From the NCBI GenBank assembly GCA_019359615.1, contig JAHHHA010000004.1, forward strand, positions 186,001 through 250,000: a DNA stretch of 64,000 nt, read 5' to 3'. The translations under genes and the position numbers were made by a program. Below, piece after piece: positions 43,610 through 56,738 of the stretch. Source of the DNA: Cyanosarcina radialis HA8281-LM2 (lineage in GTDB: Bacteria > Cyanobacteriota > Cyanobacteriia > Cyanobacteriales > CCAP-1448). The notes under the pieces are model-generated. The model made no database searches. It was given only the letters and a program-made list of their open reading frames with translations, and was not told the origin of the DNA. Positions within the stretch are counted from its first letter, which is position 1, and the number at the start of each line of letters is the position of its first letter.

Positions 43610-43959
43610 GTAGGGGCGCAATGCATTCATGCGCGTCAACTTAACGGTCAAAAGCTTACCTCGACAGGGGTTTTGAACCCCTGTCTCAAAGTTAAAGTCC
43701 TCTAATGGAAGTAAAAAAAATAATTGGGTAATTCTTGTGGGATAGCCCTCTGGGCTGTCCCACAAGAGGCCCGCCCCACAATTACCGAATTTAATTCTTA
43801 ACCTTCATAAGAGGACTCAATGACTTTGGGAAAATTTAGTTCCTTAGTCCATTAAAATGTAGCCAGGGGTTTTGAACCCCTGGCGGTTGTAGCTGAAATT
43901 CATAGTGTAACAGTGGCTTTAGCTCTAAGTTGACACCAATGAATGCAGTGCGCCCCTAC
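43610..43959. repeat. 350-bp nested palindromic element
   Basis: Terminal inverted repeats of about 35 bp: GTAGGGGCGCAATGCATTC... at 43610-43644 and its diverged complement at 43925-43959. Inside, in order: GACAGGGGTTTTGAACCCC... (43663-43685), AAAGTCCTCT, a central CTTGTGGGATAGCC palindrome (43734-43766), AGAGGACT, and CCAGGGGTTTTGAACCCC... (43863-43883). The whole element is therefore roughly symmetrical. No open frame. The 328 bp between it and the binding-protein gene hold only another CCCACAAGAATT copy near 43570. Confidence 0.8.
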
Positions 43960-43988
43960 TATATGTGGTGTCTGTGGGATAAGTCCTG

Positions 43989-44645
43989 TTACAGCAATCC
44001 TTCTAAGGTGGCTGCTACCACTCGATAATCTAGATCGTGACGCAACTCTACCAAAGCCGCTTGAGCTTGGGGATTGTCAAAGGATCTCAAGGTTTTTGCT
44101 ACTTCCGCTCGAATTTCTGCCACTGGAGCAGTAGCCAGCGAAAGCAGAATTTCTAGAGCATTATCGGCTTGAGAAGTTCCGTGTAGTTTGCGCAAGTTGG
44201 CGATCGCCGCTAGTCTGACTACAGGATCGTCTCCTTGAATTCCTAGCATACACATTTGACAGAGAATTTCAGGGCAATCTATATCTTCCATCGCGGCAAA
44301 AATGCTCTGTCTTACCAGCCAGTGGGAGTCTTGGACGAACAGTTCAAACAAATAGGGCAGTCCTTTATCGCCGTATTTAGAGATGGAATTGGCGGCTTCG
44401 GCTCTGACGTTATAGTCGCTGTCAGATTCGATCAGTTGCACTAACATCTCAAAGCCTTCTTCTGTCTGCTTGTACCCCAAACCCATGGCGACAAAGGAGC
44501 GAATCAGAAATTCTTTGTCATACATCCGCCGCTTGAGCAAGGGAACTACTACTTCTGGCGTATACTCTCTCAAGTTCACGATCGCTCTCATCCGCTCTTG
44601 AGGATTAGGACTGTCTAGGTAGGTTTCGATTCGATCGAGTTCCAT
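43989..44645 (-). CDS. HEAT-repeat protein
   Basis: The product is 218 residues from ATG 44645, with GAGG 6 bp upstream. About six helical HEAT/Armadillo repeats follow (NPQERMRAIVNLREY, DKEFLIRSFVAMGLGY, DYNVRAEAANSISKYG, SHWLVRQSIFAAMED, DPVVRLAAIANLRKLH, VAEIRAEVAKTLRSF). Cyanobacterial HEAT proteins include phycobilin lyase subunits and scaffolds; no chromophore-lyase motif is visible, so only the fold is called. An upstream tRNA-Leu is on the same strand. Confidence 0.8.
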   Translation of the reverse strand: MELDRIETYLDSPNPQERMRAIVNLREYTPEVVVPLLKRRMYDKEFLIRSFVAMGLGYKQTEEGFEMLVQLIESDSDYNVRAEAANSISKYGDKGLPYLFELFVQDSHWLVRQSIFAAMEDIDCPEILCQMCMLGIQGDDPVVRLAAIANLRKLHGTSQADNALEILLSLATAPVAEIRAEVAKTLRSFDNPQAQAALVELRHDLDYRVVAATLEGLL

Positions 44646-44799
44646 TAGCGCCTCAGAAATTTTAACTATCTTTACATCGATTTTACAATCGGTTACAAAA
44701 ACGCATGGGGGGGATAGCCGATCTTCGATCGCCCAGTTTAAACTACTTTGCCCTTGCAAGGTAGAGATGTATGGACGTAGCTGTTTTCTTGCTACAGTA

Positions 44800-44883
44800 T
44801 GGGCGAGGAGAGAATCGAACTCTCACGATCGCAAGATCGCTAGATTTTGAGTCTAGTGCGTCTACCAGTTTCGCCACCCGCCC
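44800..44883 (-). tRNA. trnL: tRNA-Leu (CAA)
   Basis: The complement is an 84-nt class II tRNA. Acceptor arms are GGGCGGG and CTCGCCC with discriminator A. The D region is GAAACTGGTAGACGC, the anticodon stem-loop CTAGACTCAAAATCTAG (anticodon CAA), the variable arm CGATCTTGCGATCG, and the T arm GAGAGTTCGATTCTCTC. The first 22 nt overlap the 3' end of the M48 protease gene. Confidence 0.93.
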
Positions 44884-45752
44884 TGGGGTTTAGCTTTCTG
44901 ATTATACAACATCGAATGTTGTTGCAGCAGAGATTGATAATCTTGACTGCTAGCCCAGCGATCGATTTCTTTGGCTCTAATGACGGGAACTGGGTGAGTC
45001 AAATTGGCAGTTTGGGCCGATTTGAGCATTTCGCCTAGCTGAGTATTGCTGACATCTTCATAGGCTCTAGCCTGGGCCAGAAAAGCATCGACGTTGAGTT
45101 GCGGGGCTAGAGTTGGAGAACCGCCTGCTAATTTCATCAACACCGAAATCGCCAATTTGGGATCTTGAGTAGCTAGCAAAGCCGCGCGATCGCAAGTAAA
45201 CTCGGCACAGCGCAACCATTCTAACATCTGGGTTTGTAACGCTTGAGCGATCGACGCACCCCAACCGGGTAGCTGTCCGGCGGCTAACACCATAATATTG
45301 GCCAGAGTTAAGTAAACTCCGTGATCGCACTTGAGATGGCCCAATTCGTGAGCGATGACCGCTTGAATTTCTCCTGGGGTGAGCAAATCGATTAAAGAGG
45401 TATGCAAGACAATAAAAGGTTGCTTCCCTCGCATCGCAAAAGTGTAAGCGTTAGGAACTGGATGCTGATGGACGTATAGCTGCGGTACTTCCAGATCCAG
45501 AATTTTGCAGGCCTCTACCAGCAGTTGATGGATATGCGGCAACTGTTGAGGCCCGACTAAGACGCTAGCGGCAATATTGTTGAGGTAAAAGAACTGTTCC
45601 GCGACAGGTCCGAGCAAATTGCGCACTACCATATCGAGTCCCGGTAGTTGCTTCAAGGCTGTGGTGGCTTCTAAATCCAGGGGATGACGAAATTGGTCTG
45701 CTTTCAGACCCAGCAATGGTATTTTCAATCCCGATTCTAAATCTACGTTCAT
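44862..45752 (-). CDS. M48-family metallopeptidase
   Basis: The product is 296 residues from ATG 45752. The zinc motif is VIAHELGHLKCDHG (about residue 170), with the third ligand Glu in the CAEFTCDRAALLAT segment. A hydrophobic stretch ANIMVLAAGQLPGWG lies between them. Upstream in-frame codons to 45902 are not used. The last seven residues (QGGWRNW) and the TAG stop are encoded inside tRNA-Leu. By family it is an HtpX/Oma1-like protease; the target is unknown. Confidence 0.85.
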   Translation of the reverse strand: MNVDLESGLKIPLLGLKADQFRHPLDLEATTALKQLPGLDMVVRNLLGPVAEQFFYLNNIAASVLVGPQQLPHIHQLLVEACKILDLEVPQLYVHQHPVPNAYTFAMRGKQPFIVLHTSLIDLLTPGEIQAVIAHELGHLKCDHGVYLTLANIMVLAAGQLPGWGASIAQALQTQMLEWLRCAEFTCDRAALLATQDPKLAISVLMKLAGGSPTLAPQLNVDAFLAQARAYEDVSNTQLGEMLKSAQTANLTHPVPVIRAKEIDRWASSQDYQSLLQQHSMLYNQKAKPQGGWRNW

Positions 45753-45798
45753 AAGAAAAATTTGGGAGCATCCAGATAAAAGCCCTAACCTTTTTAAC

Positions 45799-46392
45799 TT
45801 AGCGCGAAACTTCTCTAAACAGCAGACTGAGGGCGCGACGCACGTATACCGTCCAAGATTCCGATGTTGGTTGAAACAGCAAGGCATAAAGCATGATGCC
45901 ACTCATAGTGTCGAAAATCAAACTGGGATCTATATCTGCCTGCACCTCGTTCCTCACTTTGGCTCGTTCGATGACAACAGCAAACGCTTTTCGTCGAGGT
46001 TCTAAATATTTTGTCCGATAAATCCGGGCAAACCCGGAATTGCTGGAGGCACTGCTAACGATCGTGGCCACAGTTTGTCGTCCCAACGGACTGAGGGTGA
46101 TTTTGGCAGCATTCTCAATTAACGCCTCAATATCGCCCCAAAGGTTTCCCGTATCGGGAATTAACACCTCTTCCCGCATACTTTCAATGGCATCAGCTAC
46201 CAATTCTTCTTTACTGCTGTAACGTCGATAGATGGTTGTTTTTCCTACCCCAGCACGAGAAGCAATAGCTTCTATACTCATCGCCTCAAAACCCACTTCT
46301 CCTAGCAGTTCTAATGTGGCTTGTAGCATTGCTTGATGAGATTGGGTGCTTCTAGGTCTTCCAGGTGACTTTTTACGATCGGCATGGTTCAT
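45799..46392 (-). CDS. TetR/AcrR-family repressor
   Basis: The product is 197 residues. The HTH is clear at about 38-62 (MSIEAIASRAGVGKTTIYRRYSS reduced to its core GVGKTTIYRRYSSKEEL). The C-terminal ligand domain resembles TetR_C_11 types. It is divergent from the COQ4-like gene with 45 bp between starts, and a strong palindrome fills that gap, so it very likely represses both genes. The ligand is unknown. Confidence 0.92.
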   Translation of the reverse strand: MNHADRKKSPGRPRSTQSHQAMLQATLELLGEVGFEAMSIEAIASRAGVGKTTIYRRYSSKEELVADAIESMREEVLIPDTGNLWGDIEALIENAAKITLSPLGRQTVATIVSSASSNSGFARIYRTKYLEPRRKAFAVVIERAKVRNEVQADIDPSLIFDTMSGIMLYALLFQPTSESWTVYVRRALSLLFREVSR

Positions 46393-46406
46393 AAATTTCG
46401 ATTATA

Positions 46407-46434
46407 ATTTACGATACTATTACGTATCGTAAAT
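46407..46434. promoter_or_regulatory. TetR operator, 28-bp palindrome
   Basis: Arms ATTTACGATAC and GTATCGTAAAT are perfect over 11 bp with a 6-bp centre. It lies between the divergent starts at 46392 and 46438. Confidence 0.85.
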
Positions 46435-46437
46435 ACT

Positions 46438-46929
46438 ATGACGACTCAACGCCCCGACTACATGGATAAAAACAGCACTCAAGCAGTGCGAGTAGGTTTA
46501 GCAGAATACTACGCCTTTAATCCTCATGTGACCCCTGCTGACACGCAACCTCCAGAATTCGGCAAAATTTTACTGGCTCATGATGTCGGTCATGTCATTT
46601 ATGGCTGCGATACAGGAATGTATGACGAGCTAAAGATTCTGCCGCTGTTTTGGTGGACGAGCGACTGTACGTTTCAAAGATTCCGTGAAATGAGGAGAAC
46701 GCCAGCAGTAGATGTGATGTATGAAGATATGATTAGAGAAAAGGGCGTACTTTGGCTTTATGGAGCAATTCTGAGAAACCTGCCGCCATTGATTCCAGAA
46801 CTAATTTCTATTTGGTTCAAAACTCGCAATCGCAGCAAAAGATTACCTTTTCTAGAATTTGAACCTCTGCTCGATCGATCGCTTTTAGATATCCGTCAAG
46901 AATTCGATCTGTTGCCATTCATCAAGTGA
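46438..46929 (+). CDS. COQ4-like protein
   Basis: The product is 163 residues. A zinc-type motif H-D-x2-H-x11-E is present (LLAHDVGHVIYG, then Glu64), the signature of COQ4, a ubiquinone-synthesis protein. The rest is helical with several aromatic residues (LPLFWWTSDCTFQRFREM). Cyanobacteria make plastoquinone rather than ubiquinone, so the role here is unclear. Probably derepressed by loss of TetR binding at 46407-46434, 4 bp before its ATG. Confidence 0.65.
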   Translation: MTTQRPDYMDKNSTQAVRVGLAEYYAFNPHVTPADTQPPEFGKILLAHDVGHVIYGCDTGMYDELKILPLFWWTSDCTFQRFREMRRTPAVDVMYEDMIREKGVLWLYGAILRNLPPLIPELISIWFKTRNRSKRLPFLEFEPLLDRSLLDIRQEFDLLPFIK

Positions 46930-46994
46930 AGGGGAGAGGGCGAGGAGGGCGAAGAGCGCGAAGAGGGCGGAGAATTTTTAAATTTGAACTTCAA

Positions 46995-48071
46995 TCAACC
47001 AGTTAAGCATTCTGAAGGTACGGGATATTCTCCTTGCAACCAACCGATAATTTCTTGGCTGTACGGGTTATTGAAAGCCGTATATTTGTCGATTAGCTGT
47101 GCTTTTGACTCGGAATTGATGCGATCGAGTCCTTCATCTTGAAACAGCGGCAAATCCTCTAGCAAGCAATTAGCTAATGCTTCTGGACACAAGGTTTTGA
47201 CAGCTTCGATGAAAGCAGCAGTTGGAGAATAGCGATCGCCCTGTTGGTAGCTCAAATTTAGCGTCATTAGGGGAATTTGCGACAGATAAGCCTGATTCAT
47301 CGGATTCACTGCATGACCGACAGTTAATTCTGCCATTGATGACGGGCGATTTTCAAAAGCGCGAAGGTGCAGAAATTTACTCATCCTAGCTCCGTCGTTG
47401 ACTGGGTAGTTATCCCAAATAAATGGTTTTCTGCCCAATCTTTGAGCCACTTCTTTTAAGTGAGATTCTGGATAAGATTTAGAGCAAACATCAGGGCCAG
47501 TCCAGAAAATATTTACTTGGGGATCTAAAGTTTTGCCCAGCGTTTCTAAATAATCTTGAGGGCGTTCTCCAAACAGACGATCGAGAATCCGATTATCTGT
47601 GTAGTAAGTAGGACACATAATAAAAACTTTAGCCGTGCTTAGATCCATGACTCTTTGGATAACTTCTGTCTGGATTTTCGCCAGTTTATAAAAGTCTCCT
47701 CTCATGTCGTCGAATAGAATGGCTAAAATATCTATATTTAAGTCATTTAAGGACAAAATCTTTTGTTTTAACGAGGCGATCGCTTCATCATTGTAGTCTT
47801 TATAAATCTCAAAAGGACTCAATCCAATTCCCCATTGCAAACCCGATCGATGATAAGTATCCCCAACTTCCTTTAATGACTCAAATTCTGAAGCAGACCA
47901 ATTTTGCTGCCAATTCTTGCGCAAAAAGTCGTCAGCTTTAGGAGCATATATGTAGTAACTATATCCATTATTTTTAAGGAAATTAGCGTAATCTTTTCGC
48001 GTCTCCCAAGTCCAGGTTAGACCGAAAAATCCTTCGATTACTCCATAATTAGAATTGCTCAGTTTATCCAT
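46995..48071 (-). CDS. GH84-like beta-N-acetylglucosaminidase
   Basis: The product is 358 residues from ATG 48071; a GTG four codons upstream is possible. NYGVIEGFFGLTWTWETR opens the catalytic barrel, ILAILFDDMRGDF carries the Asp-Asp pair used in substrate-assisted catalysis, and IFWTGPDV and WDNYPVNDG are conserved in O-GlcNAcases and NagJ-type enzymes. No signal peptide, so a cytoplasmic location is likely. The gene is unusual for cyanobacteria and has no related neighbours; transfer is possible. Confidence 0.85.
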   Translation of the reverse strand: MDKLSNSNYGVIEGFFGLTWTWETRKDYANFLKNNGYSYYIYAPKADDFLRKNWQQNWSASEFESLKEVGDTYHRSGLQWGIGLSPFEIYKDYNDEAIASLKQKILSLNDLNIDILAILFDDMRGDFYKLAKIQTEVIQRVMDLSTAKVFIMCPTYYTDNRILDRLFGERPQDYLETLGKTLDPQVNIFWTGPDVCSKSYPESHLKEVAQRLGRKPFIWDNYPVNDGARMSKFLHLRAFENRPSSMAELTVGHAVNPMNQAYLSQIPLMTLNLSYQQGDRYSPTAAFIEAVKTLCPEALANCLLEDLPLFQDEGLDRINSESKAQLIDKYTAFNNPYSQEIIGWLQGEYPVPSECLTG

Positions 48072-48096
48072 ATTTAGCACCACTAAATAACTGGCT

Positions 48097-48654
48097 TTAT
48101 AAGTTCAACCAGCTAAAAACTTGTCGAACAGTTAGTTCTAGTTCGATTCCATTGAGGATTGGCAGACGATCGCTATTCTTAAAGTTTTGGACGCGGCGAT
48201 CGTCAAATACAGCTAAAATGCTTTCGTCTTCTGGATCTAGCAACCAGCCTAACTCTGTGCCATGTTCGGCGCAGTGCAGCAAGTTGGCTAAAACTTTTTT
48301 ATACTTTTGTTCGGGAGAGAGGATTTCAATCGCCCAATTGGGATGAATTTCAAAGCGGTTGGCAATTCTACCGGATGGCTGACGGGGAATGCGTTCCCAA
48401 CGAAATACTGACACATCGGGAACGATCGCTGCACCACCAAAAACACATCTTAACTCTGGGAAGGCGATCGCTACCTGTTTAGGTTCAGTAACTCGATTGA
48501 TGTTTTGGCAAAGCTTAAGTTGTAGTAGGCTGTGTTCTCCTTGGGGCATAGGCTTTTGGTTGATTTGTCCGTCGAGGAATTCTGAGGCTGGCTTGGTTTC
48601 TGGCAGTTCCAGAAACTCCTCTAGAGTTATAGGTTTGGCGATCGCAACAGTCAT
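48097..48654 (-). CDS. Uma2-family putative restriction-fold nuclease
   Basis: The product is 185 residues. ITLEEFLELPETKPASEFLDG opens the protein. The PD-(D/E)xK-like core is visible: VPDVSVFRW and NWAIEILSPEQKYKKV. DUF820/Uma2 genes are highly amplified in cyanobacteria; function is unknown. The ATG at 48654 is preceded by AGAGGTAAACT. Confidence 0.9.
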   Translation of the reverse strand: MTVAIAKPITLEEFLELPETKPASEFLDGQINQKPMPQGEHSLLQLKLCQNINRVTEPKQVAIAFPELRCVFGGAAIVPDVSVFRWERIPRQPSGRIANRFEIHPNWAIEILSPEQKYKKVLANLLHCAEHGTELGWLLDPEDESILAVFDDRRVQNFKNSDRLPILNGIELELTVRQVFSWLNL

Positions 48655-48682
48655 AGTTTACCTCTTATCAAAACTATAAAAA

Positions 48683-49204
48683 TTACTTAATTATGTATCT
48701 AAAAGTCAAGCTAATTCTTTGTTCTGTACTAACCTCTTTTGGAATAGCGTGCATCCACTCATCCTGAACTTCTTTATCCATGGCAAGAAGGCTGCCATTT
48801 TTCAAAAGATATTTATATTTGATTTCCTGGTCTGCTTTGCTGCGATAAGAAATATATCTTTCAGCCCCAAGCGAAATAATAACTACACTTGTTCCTGGTT
48901 TTAGCTCTTCAGAAGAGTCAGAATAGTATCCCATTGAAGAGTTGCCATCTAAGTAATAGTTTATCAAACAATTATTAGGCATAAATCCTATATATGTTTC
49001 TATTTTTTTGCAAACAGGAACTAATTCGCTTAACATTTCTGTTTGAGGATAAGTGATACCTGAATAATTGTAAGCAACTCCAAAACTAGCCGTTTTTCTG
49101 GCTTTGATTCTTTCATCCCAGATAATAGTATCTCGAATAGCAACAAACAATTCGTTGGGCTTTTCGATAAAATTTTCAATCAGGATAATTTGAGGTTCTG
49201 GCAT
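48683..49204 (-). CDS. AlkB-like 2-oxoglutarate/Fe(II) oxygenase, altered metal motif
   Basis: The product is 173 residues. The fold is AlkB-like: ASFGVAYNYSG, PNNCLINYYLDGNSSMGYYSD, GTSVVIISLGAERYI, DEWMHAIPK and RISLTFRYI. In AlkB homologues the second motif is usually GxHxD; here codon TAT gives Tyr in place of the first His ligand, while Asp, the distal His and the Arg pair remain. A single C-to-T change would explain it. Either activity is lost or it is altered. Confidence 0.8.
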   Translation of the reverse strand: MPEPQIILIENFIEKPNELFVAIRDTIIWDERIKARKTASFGVAYNYSGITYPQTEMLSELVPVCKKIETYIGFMPNNCLINYYLDGNSSMGYYSDSSEELKPGTSVVIISLGAERYISYRSKADQEIKYKYLLKNGSLLAMDKEVQDEWMHAIPKEVSTEQRISLTFRYIIK

Positions 49205-49401
49205 AAGAGAGTAAAAAACTACCTTGAGGGAGGTGCTAGAGGAGCTGCGGGCGTGGGAGTATGAGCGTTCGGATCGATCGGAGCAGATTGTTTCCTCGTA
49301 ACACCTCGTCAGCTTAAACCTAAAATGGTGCGTTACGACGGATTGTTAAATTCAAGTGTGAGCTAAAATTATCGCCGTCTAACGCACCCTACTTTAATGC
49401 A
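49205..49401. other. Spacer, no gene recognised
   Basis: No open frame of interest or repeat of the families described here. Confidence 0.3.
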
Positions 49402-49836
49402 CTATTTTAAGCTTGCCACGCCAGTAGTTGCCGATTTTTGAGCCGCTCCTTGAGTTCCCGACTGAATCAACTCCACTTTGTACCCGCTGGGATCTTGAAC
49501 GAAAGCAATCACCGTCGAACCGTGCTTCATCGGCCCCGGTTCGCGCACTACCTTACCCCCACGCGCCTTAATTTCTTCGCAAGTAGCGTAAATATCATCA
49601 ACCCCGATCGCAATATGACCGTAAGCATCTCCAAGATTATATTCTTCTACCCCCCAGTTGTAAGTTAGCTCTAAAACCGTATGGTCTGACTCATCACCAT
49701 AACCGACAAAAGCCAGGGTAAATTTCCCATCAGGATAATCCTTTTGCCGCAAGAGTTTCATGCCCAAGACGCGGCAATAAAAGTTCAAAGACTCTTCGAG
49801 GTTGCCGACTCGCAGCATCGTATGTAACATTCGCAT
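49402..49836 (-). CDS. gloA: Lactoylglutathione lyase (glyoxalase I)
   Basis: The product is 144 residues from ATG 49836 ([17 protein letters not shown]). It converts the methylglyoxal-glutathione hemithioacetal to lactoylglutathione. Metal ligands are visible as His5 (MLHTML), Glu in VLELTYN, His in YGHIAIGV and Glu in KVELIQ. Length is normal; the last 20 residues are Ala/Thr-rich. An upstream extension to 49884 is not needed. Confidence 0.95.
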   Translation of the reverse strand: MRMLHTMLRVGNLEESLNFYCRVLGMKLLRQKDYPDGKFTLAFVGYGDESDHTVLELTYNWGVEEYNLGDAYGHIAIGVDDIYATCEEIKARGGKVVREPGPMKHGSTVIAFVQDPSGYKVELIQSGTQGAAQKSATTGVASLK

Positions 49837-49925
49837 CGTTATCAATCCCAAATTCTTTGTAAGATCTGACACCATAATTTCCATTCAGGACGTATTCTAG
49901 CAAGCGGGCTGAAAAGTCACTTTGA

Positions 49926-51221
<1,296 letters not shown>

Positions 51222-51291
51222 GCAATTTTGAGGCGAAAACGGATACCGCTGTCTTTAGTCGCGCGATCGCTTTTGTTGCAACACATCCTGG

Positions 51292-51319
51292 GTAGGGGCG
51301 CAATGCATTGCGCCCCTAC
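51292..51319. repeat. Perfect GTAGGGGCGCAATG palindrome after eno
   Basis: 28 bp, two exact 14-bp arms. It belongs to the same family as 34787-34814, 63525-63552 and the ends of the 350-bp element at 43610. Confidence 0.95.
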
Positions 51320-51419
51320 AAGAAATTCGTGTGTAGCAGGTATTTAGCAAAATGGTATGAGATGAATTTTATGGGAAGCGATCGCTTCTTCTTCGATCTC
51401 GCCGATTTCTTGCCAATTC

Positions 51420-51538
51420 ATACCAAATCCGGTTTCCAAAACCGTCTTTCCCCCAAGGAGCCTCCGGCTCCCCTCTCCCACGGGAGAGGGGTTGGGGGTG
51501 AGGGCAGCAATGGATGGTATGAGAACCGGATTTGGTAT
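51420..51538. repeat. MITE-like palindromic element, copy 3 (intact)
   Basis: 119 bp. Terminal inverted repeats ATACCAAATCCGGTT are perfect over 15 bp. The core is CCAAGGAGCCTCCGGCTCC...CCCACGGGAGAGGGG...GTGAGGGC. This is the best-preserved copy of the family. No coding capacity. Confidence 0.9.
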
Positions 51539-51609
51539 CAGACCTAATTTCTCGCTAATTTCAGTAAAAAAAGAGAAATCCACTGGCTTGCAATTTCTCT
51601 GGCGCTCTC

Positions 51610-52605
51610 CTACTCTGTCTCTTCATATTCTGGCTGTTTGATGCGTTGAGGAATTTCAAGCGGCTTATTAGTATCTTGCTCCCAGACATCGCTTTGCAGA
51701 TCGTCATCTGCGTTCTTGTAATCGTAGTTACTTGGTGTTGGGCTATAAGTTGGCTCCCGATTGTCCTCATACTCAGGCTCGACATACGCTTGCTGATATT
51801 TTTTGCGAGTCGTGGTATCGGTGGCTTCGCTCCAGTTATCTTCTTCCTCTTCGTAATAAGAAGCGGTTGGCTGTCTTTGCGGTAAAGGTTGCAGCGGTTG
51901 TTCTTCGTAATCGTCTTCGTTCCAAGAATCTTGCGCCGCCACTTGAGTCTGACGTACTTGAGATGCAGTTTGAGTAGCTCTGACTGGCAATCCAGTTCCT
52001 AGTTGATTTTCCGGGCGCACTTGAGGAGTCAAGTAACCATCTTCCTCATCCCGTTCCCAAGGCGCTCTCCCCAGTCCCAATCGTTCCAGTACGCCTACAG
52101 TTAGTTGGTTGAGGCGTTCTTCCGAGCCTTCAAAAACGATCAGGCGGTTGGGGCCGCTGCTGACGATTTCTTCTACAGGGAGTTCGTAGGTGCTGATTAC
52201 TTGGTCGGGAATTTGCGGCAGCCCGAAGGAAGCGATAATTAAAGAAGAAAGTTTGCCATCTTCAGTATTAAACTTAAAGCCTCGAACTCTACCTAACGGC
52301 TCGCCAGTTTCGGTAATGACTTCATAACTAATTAAGCTGCTATAAGCCTCTGCATCGATATCTTCGATCGCATCTTCGTTATCGACTAAGATCACATCCC
52401 CCCATTGCCGGATAGTGTCGATAAACATATATCGCGCCATGCCCGATAGCGAAAGCAGGTTGTCTCGCAAACCAAACGCTACAACTTCCCGGCGATCTAT
52501 GTCTATTAAGATATCCTTGATCACTCCCAGGCGTTTGGCGCTATCGTTAGCAATTACTTGAGTGTTGACGATATCGGAGCGGTAACGGATGTTTTCAGAT
52601 GTCAT
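51610..52605 (-). CDS. PRC-barrel domain protein
   Basis: The product is 331 residues. Two PRC-barrel-like domains occupy about 1-160 (DIVNTQVIANDSAKRLGVIKD and YEVITETGEPLGRVRGFKF). The C-terminal half is acidic and low complexity, rich in Gln, Asp, Tyr and Thr (YYEEEEDNWSEATDTTTR), and likely disordered. PRC domains bind RNA/ribosome-maturation or photosynthetic partners; the role here is unknown. It lies 107 bp downstream of smc on the same strand. Confidence 0.88.
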   Translation of the reverse strand: MTSENIRYRSDIVNTQVIANDSAKRLGVIKDILIDIDRREVVAFGLRDNLLSLSGMARYMFIDTIRQWGDVILVDNEDAIEDIDAEAYSSLISYEVITETGEPLGRVRGFKFNTEDGKLSSLIIASFGLPQIPDQVISTYELPVEEIVSSGPNRLIVFEGSEERLNQLTVGVLERLGLGRAPWERDEEDGYLTPQVRPENQLGTGLPVRATQTASQVRQTQVAAQDSWNEDDYEEQPLQPLPQRQPTASYYEEEEDNWSEATDTTTRKKYQQAYVEPEYEDNREPTYSPTPSNYDYKNADDDLQSDVWEQDTNKPLEIPQRIKQPEYEETE

Positions 52606-52712
52606 TTTTAGTTAAGTGGGTGTAATTATAATCTTAATTGAGGACTGTCAAACCAAGCCAAAAGTCAAAAGTCAAAAGTCAAAAAGAAGAAACAGTTACG
52701 TTAAAAACAAGT

Positions 52713-56540
<3,828 letters not shown>

Positions 56541-56649
56541 AGGCGGTAGCTGGGATAGACGCTACAAAATGGTAAAAGTGTATCGCAACATTGACCAAAT
56601 TTAACCAAATCGAGAAAAAATTATTTACAACAATGTTGGCTTTTACTCC

Positions 56650-56730
56650 AATCGTCTGCCAATAGAAGTAAAAAAATTGGGTAATTCTGGTGGGATAGCC
56701 CAGAGGGCTATCCCACCAGAAGGCAGGCTT
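56650..56730. repeat. Copy of the core of the 350-bp palindrome
   Basis: GAAGTAAAAAAATTGGG then TAATTCTGGTGGGATAGCC and its complement GGCTATCCCACCAGAA match the centre of 43610-43959. It lies between smc and the GGDEF-EAL gene. Confidence 0.8.
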
Positions 56731-56738
56731 TCCTCAAA

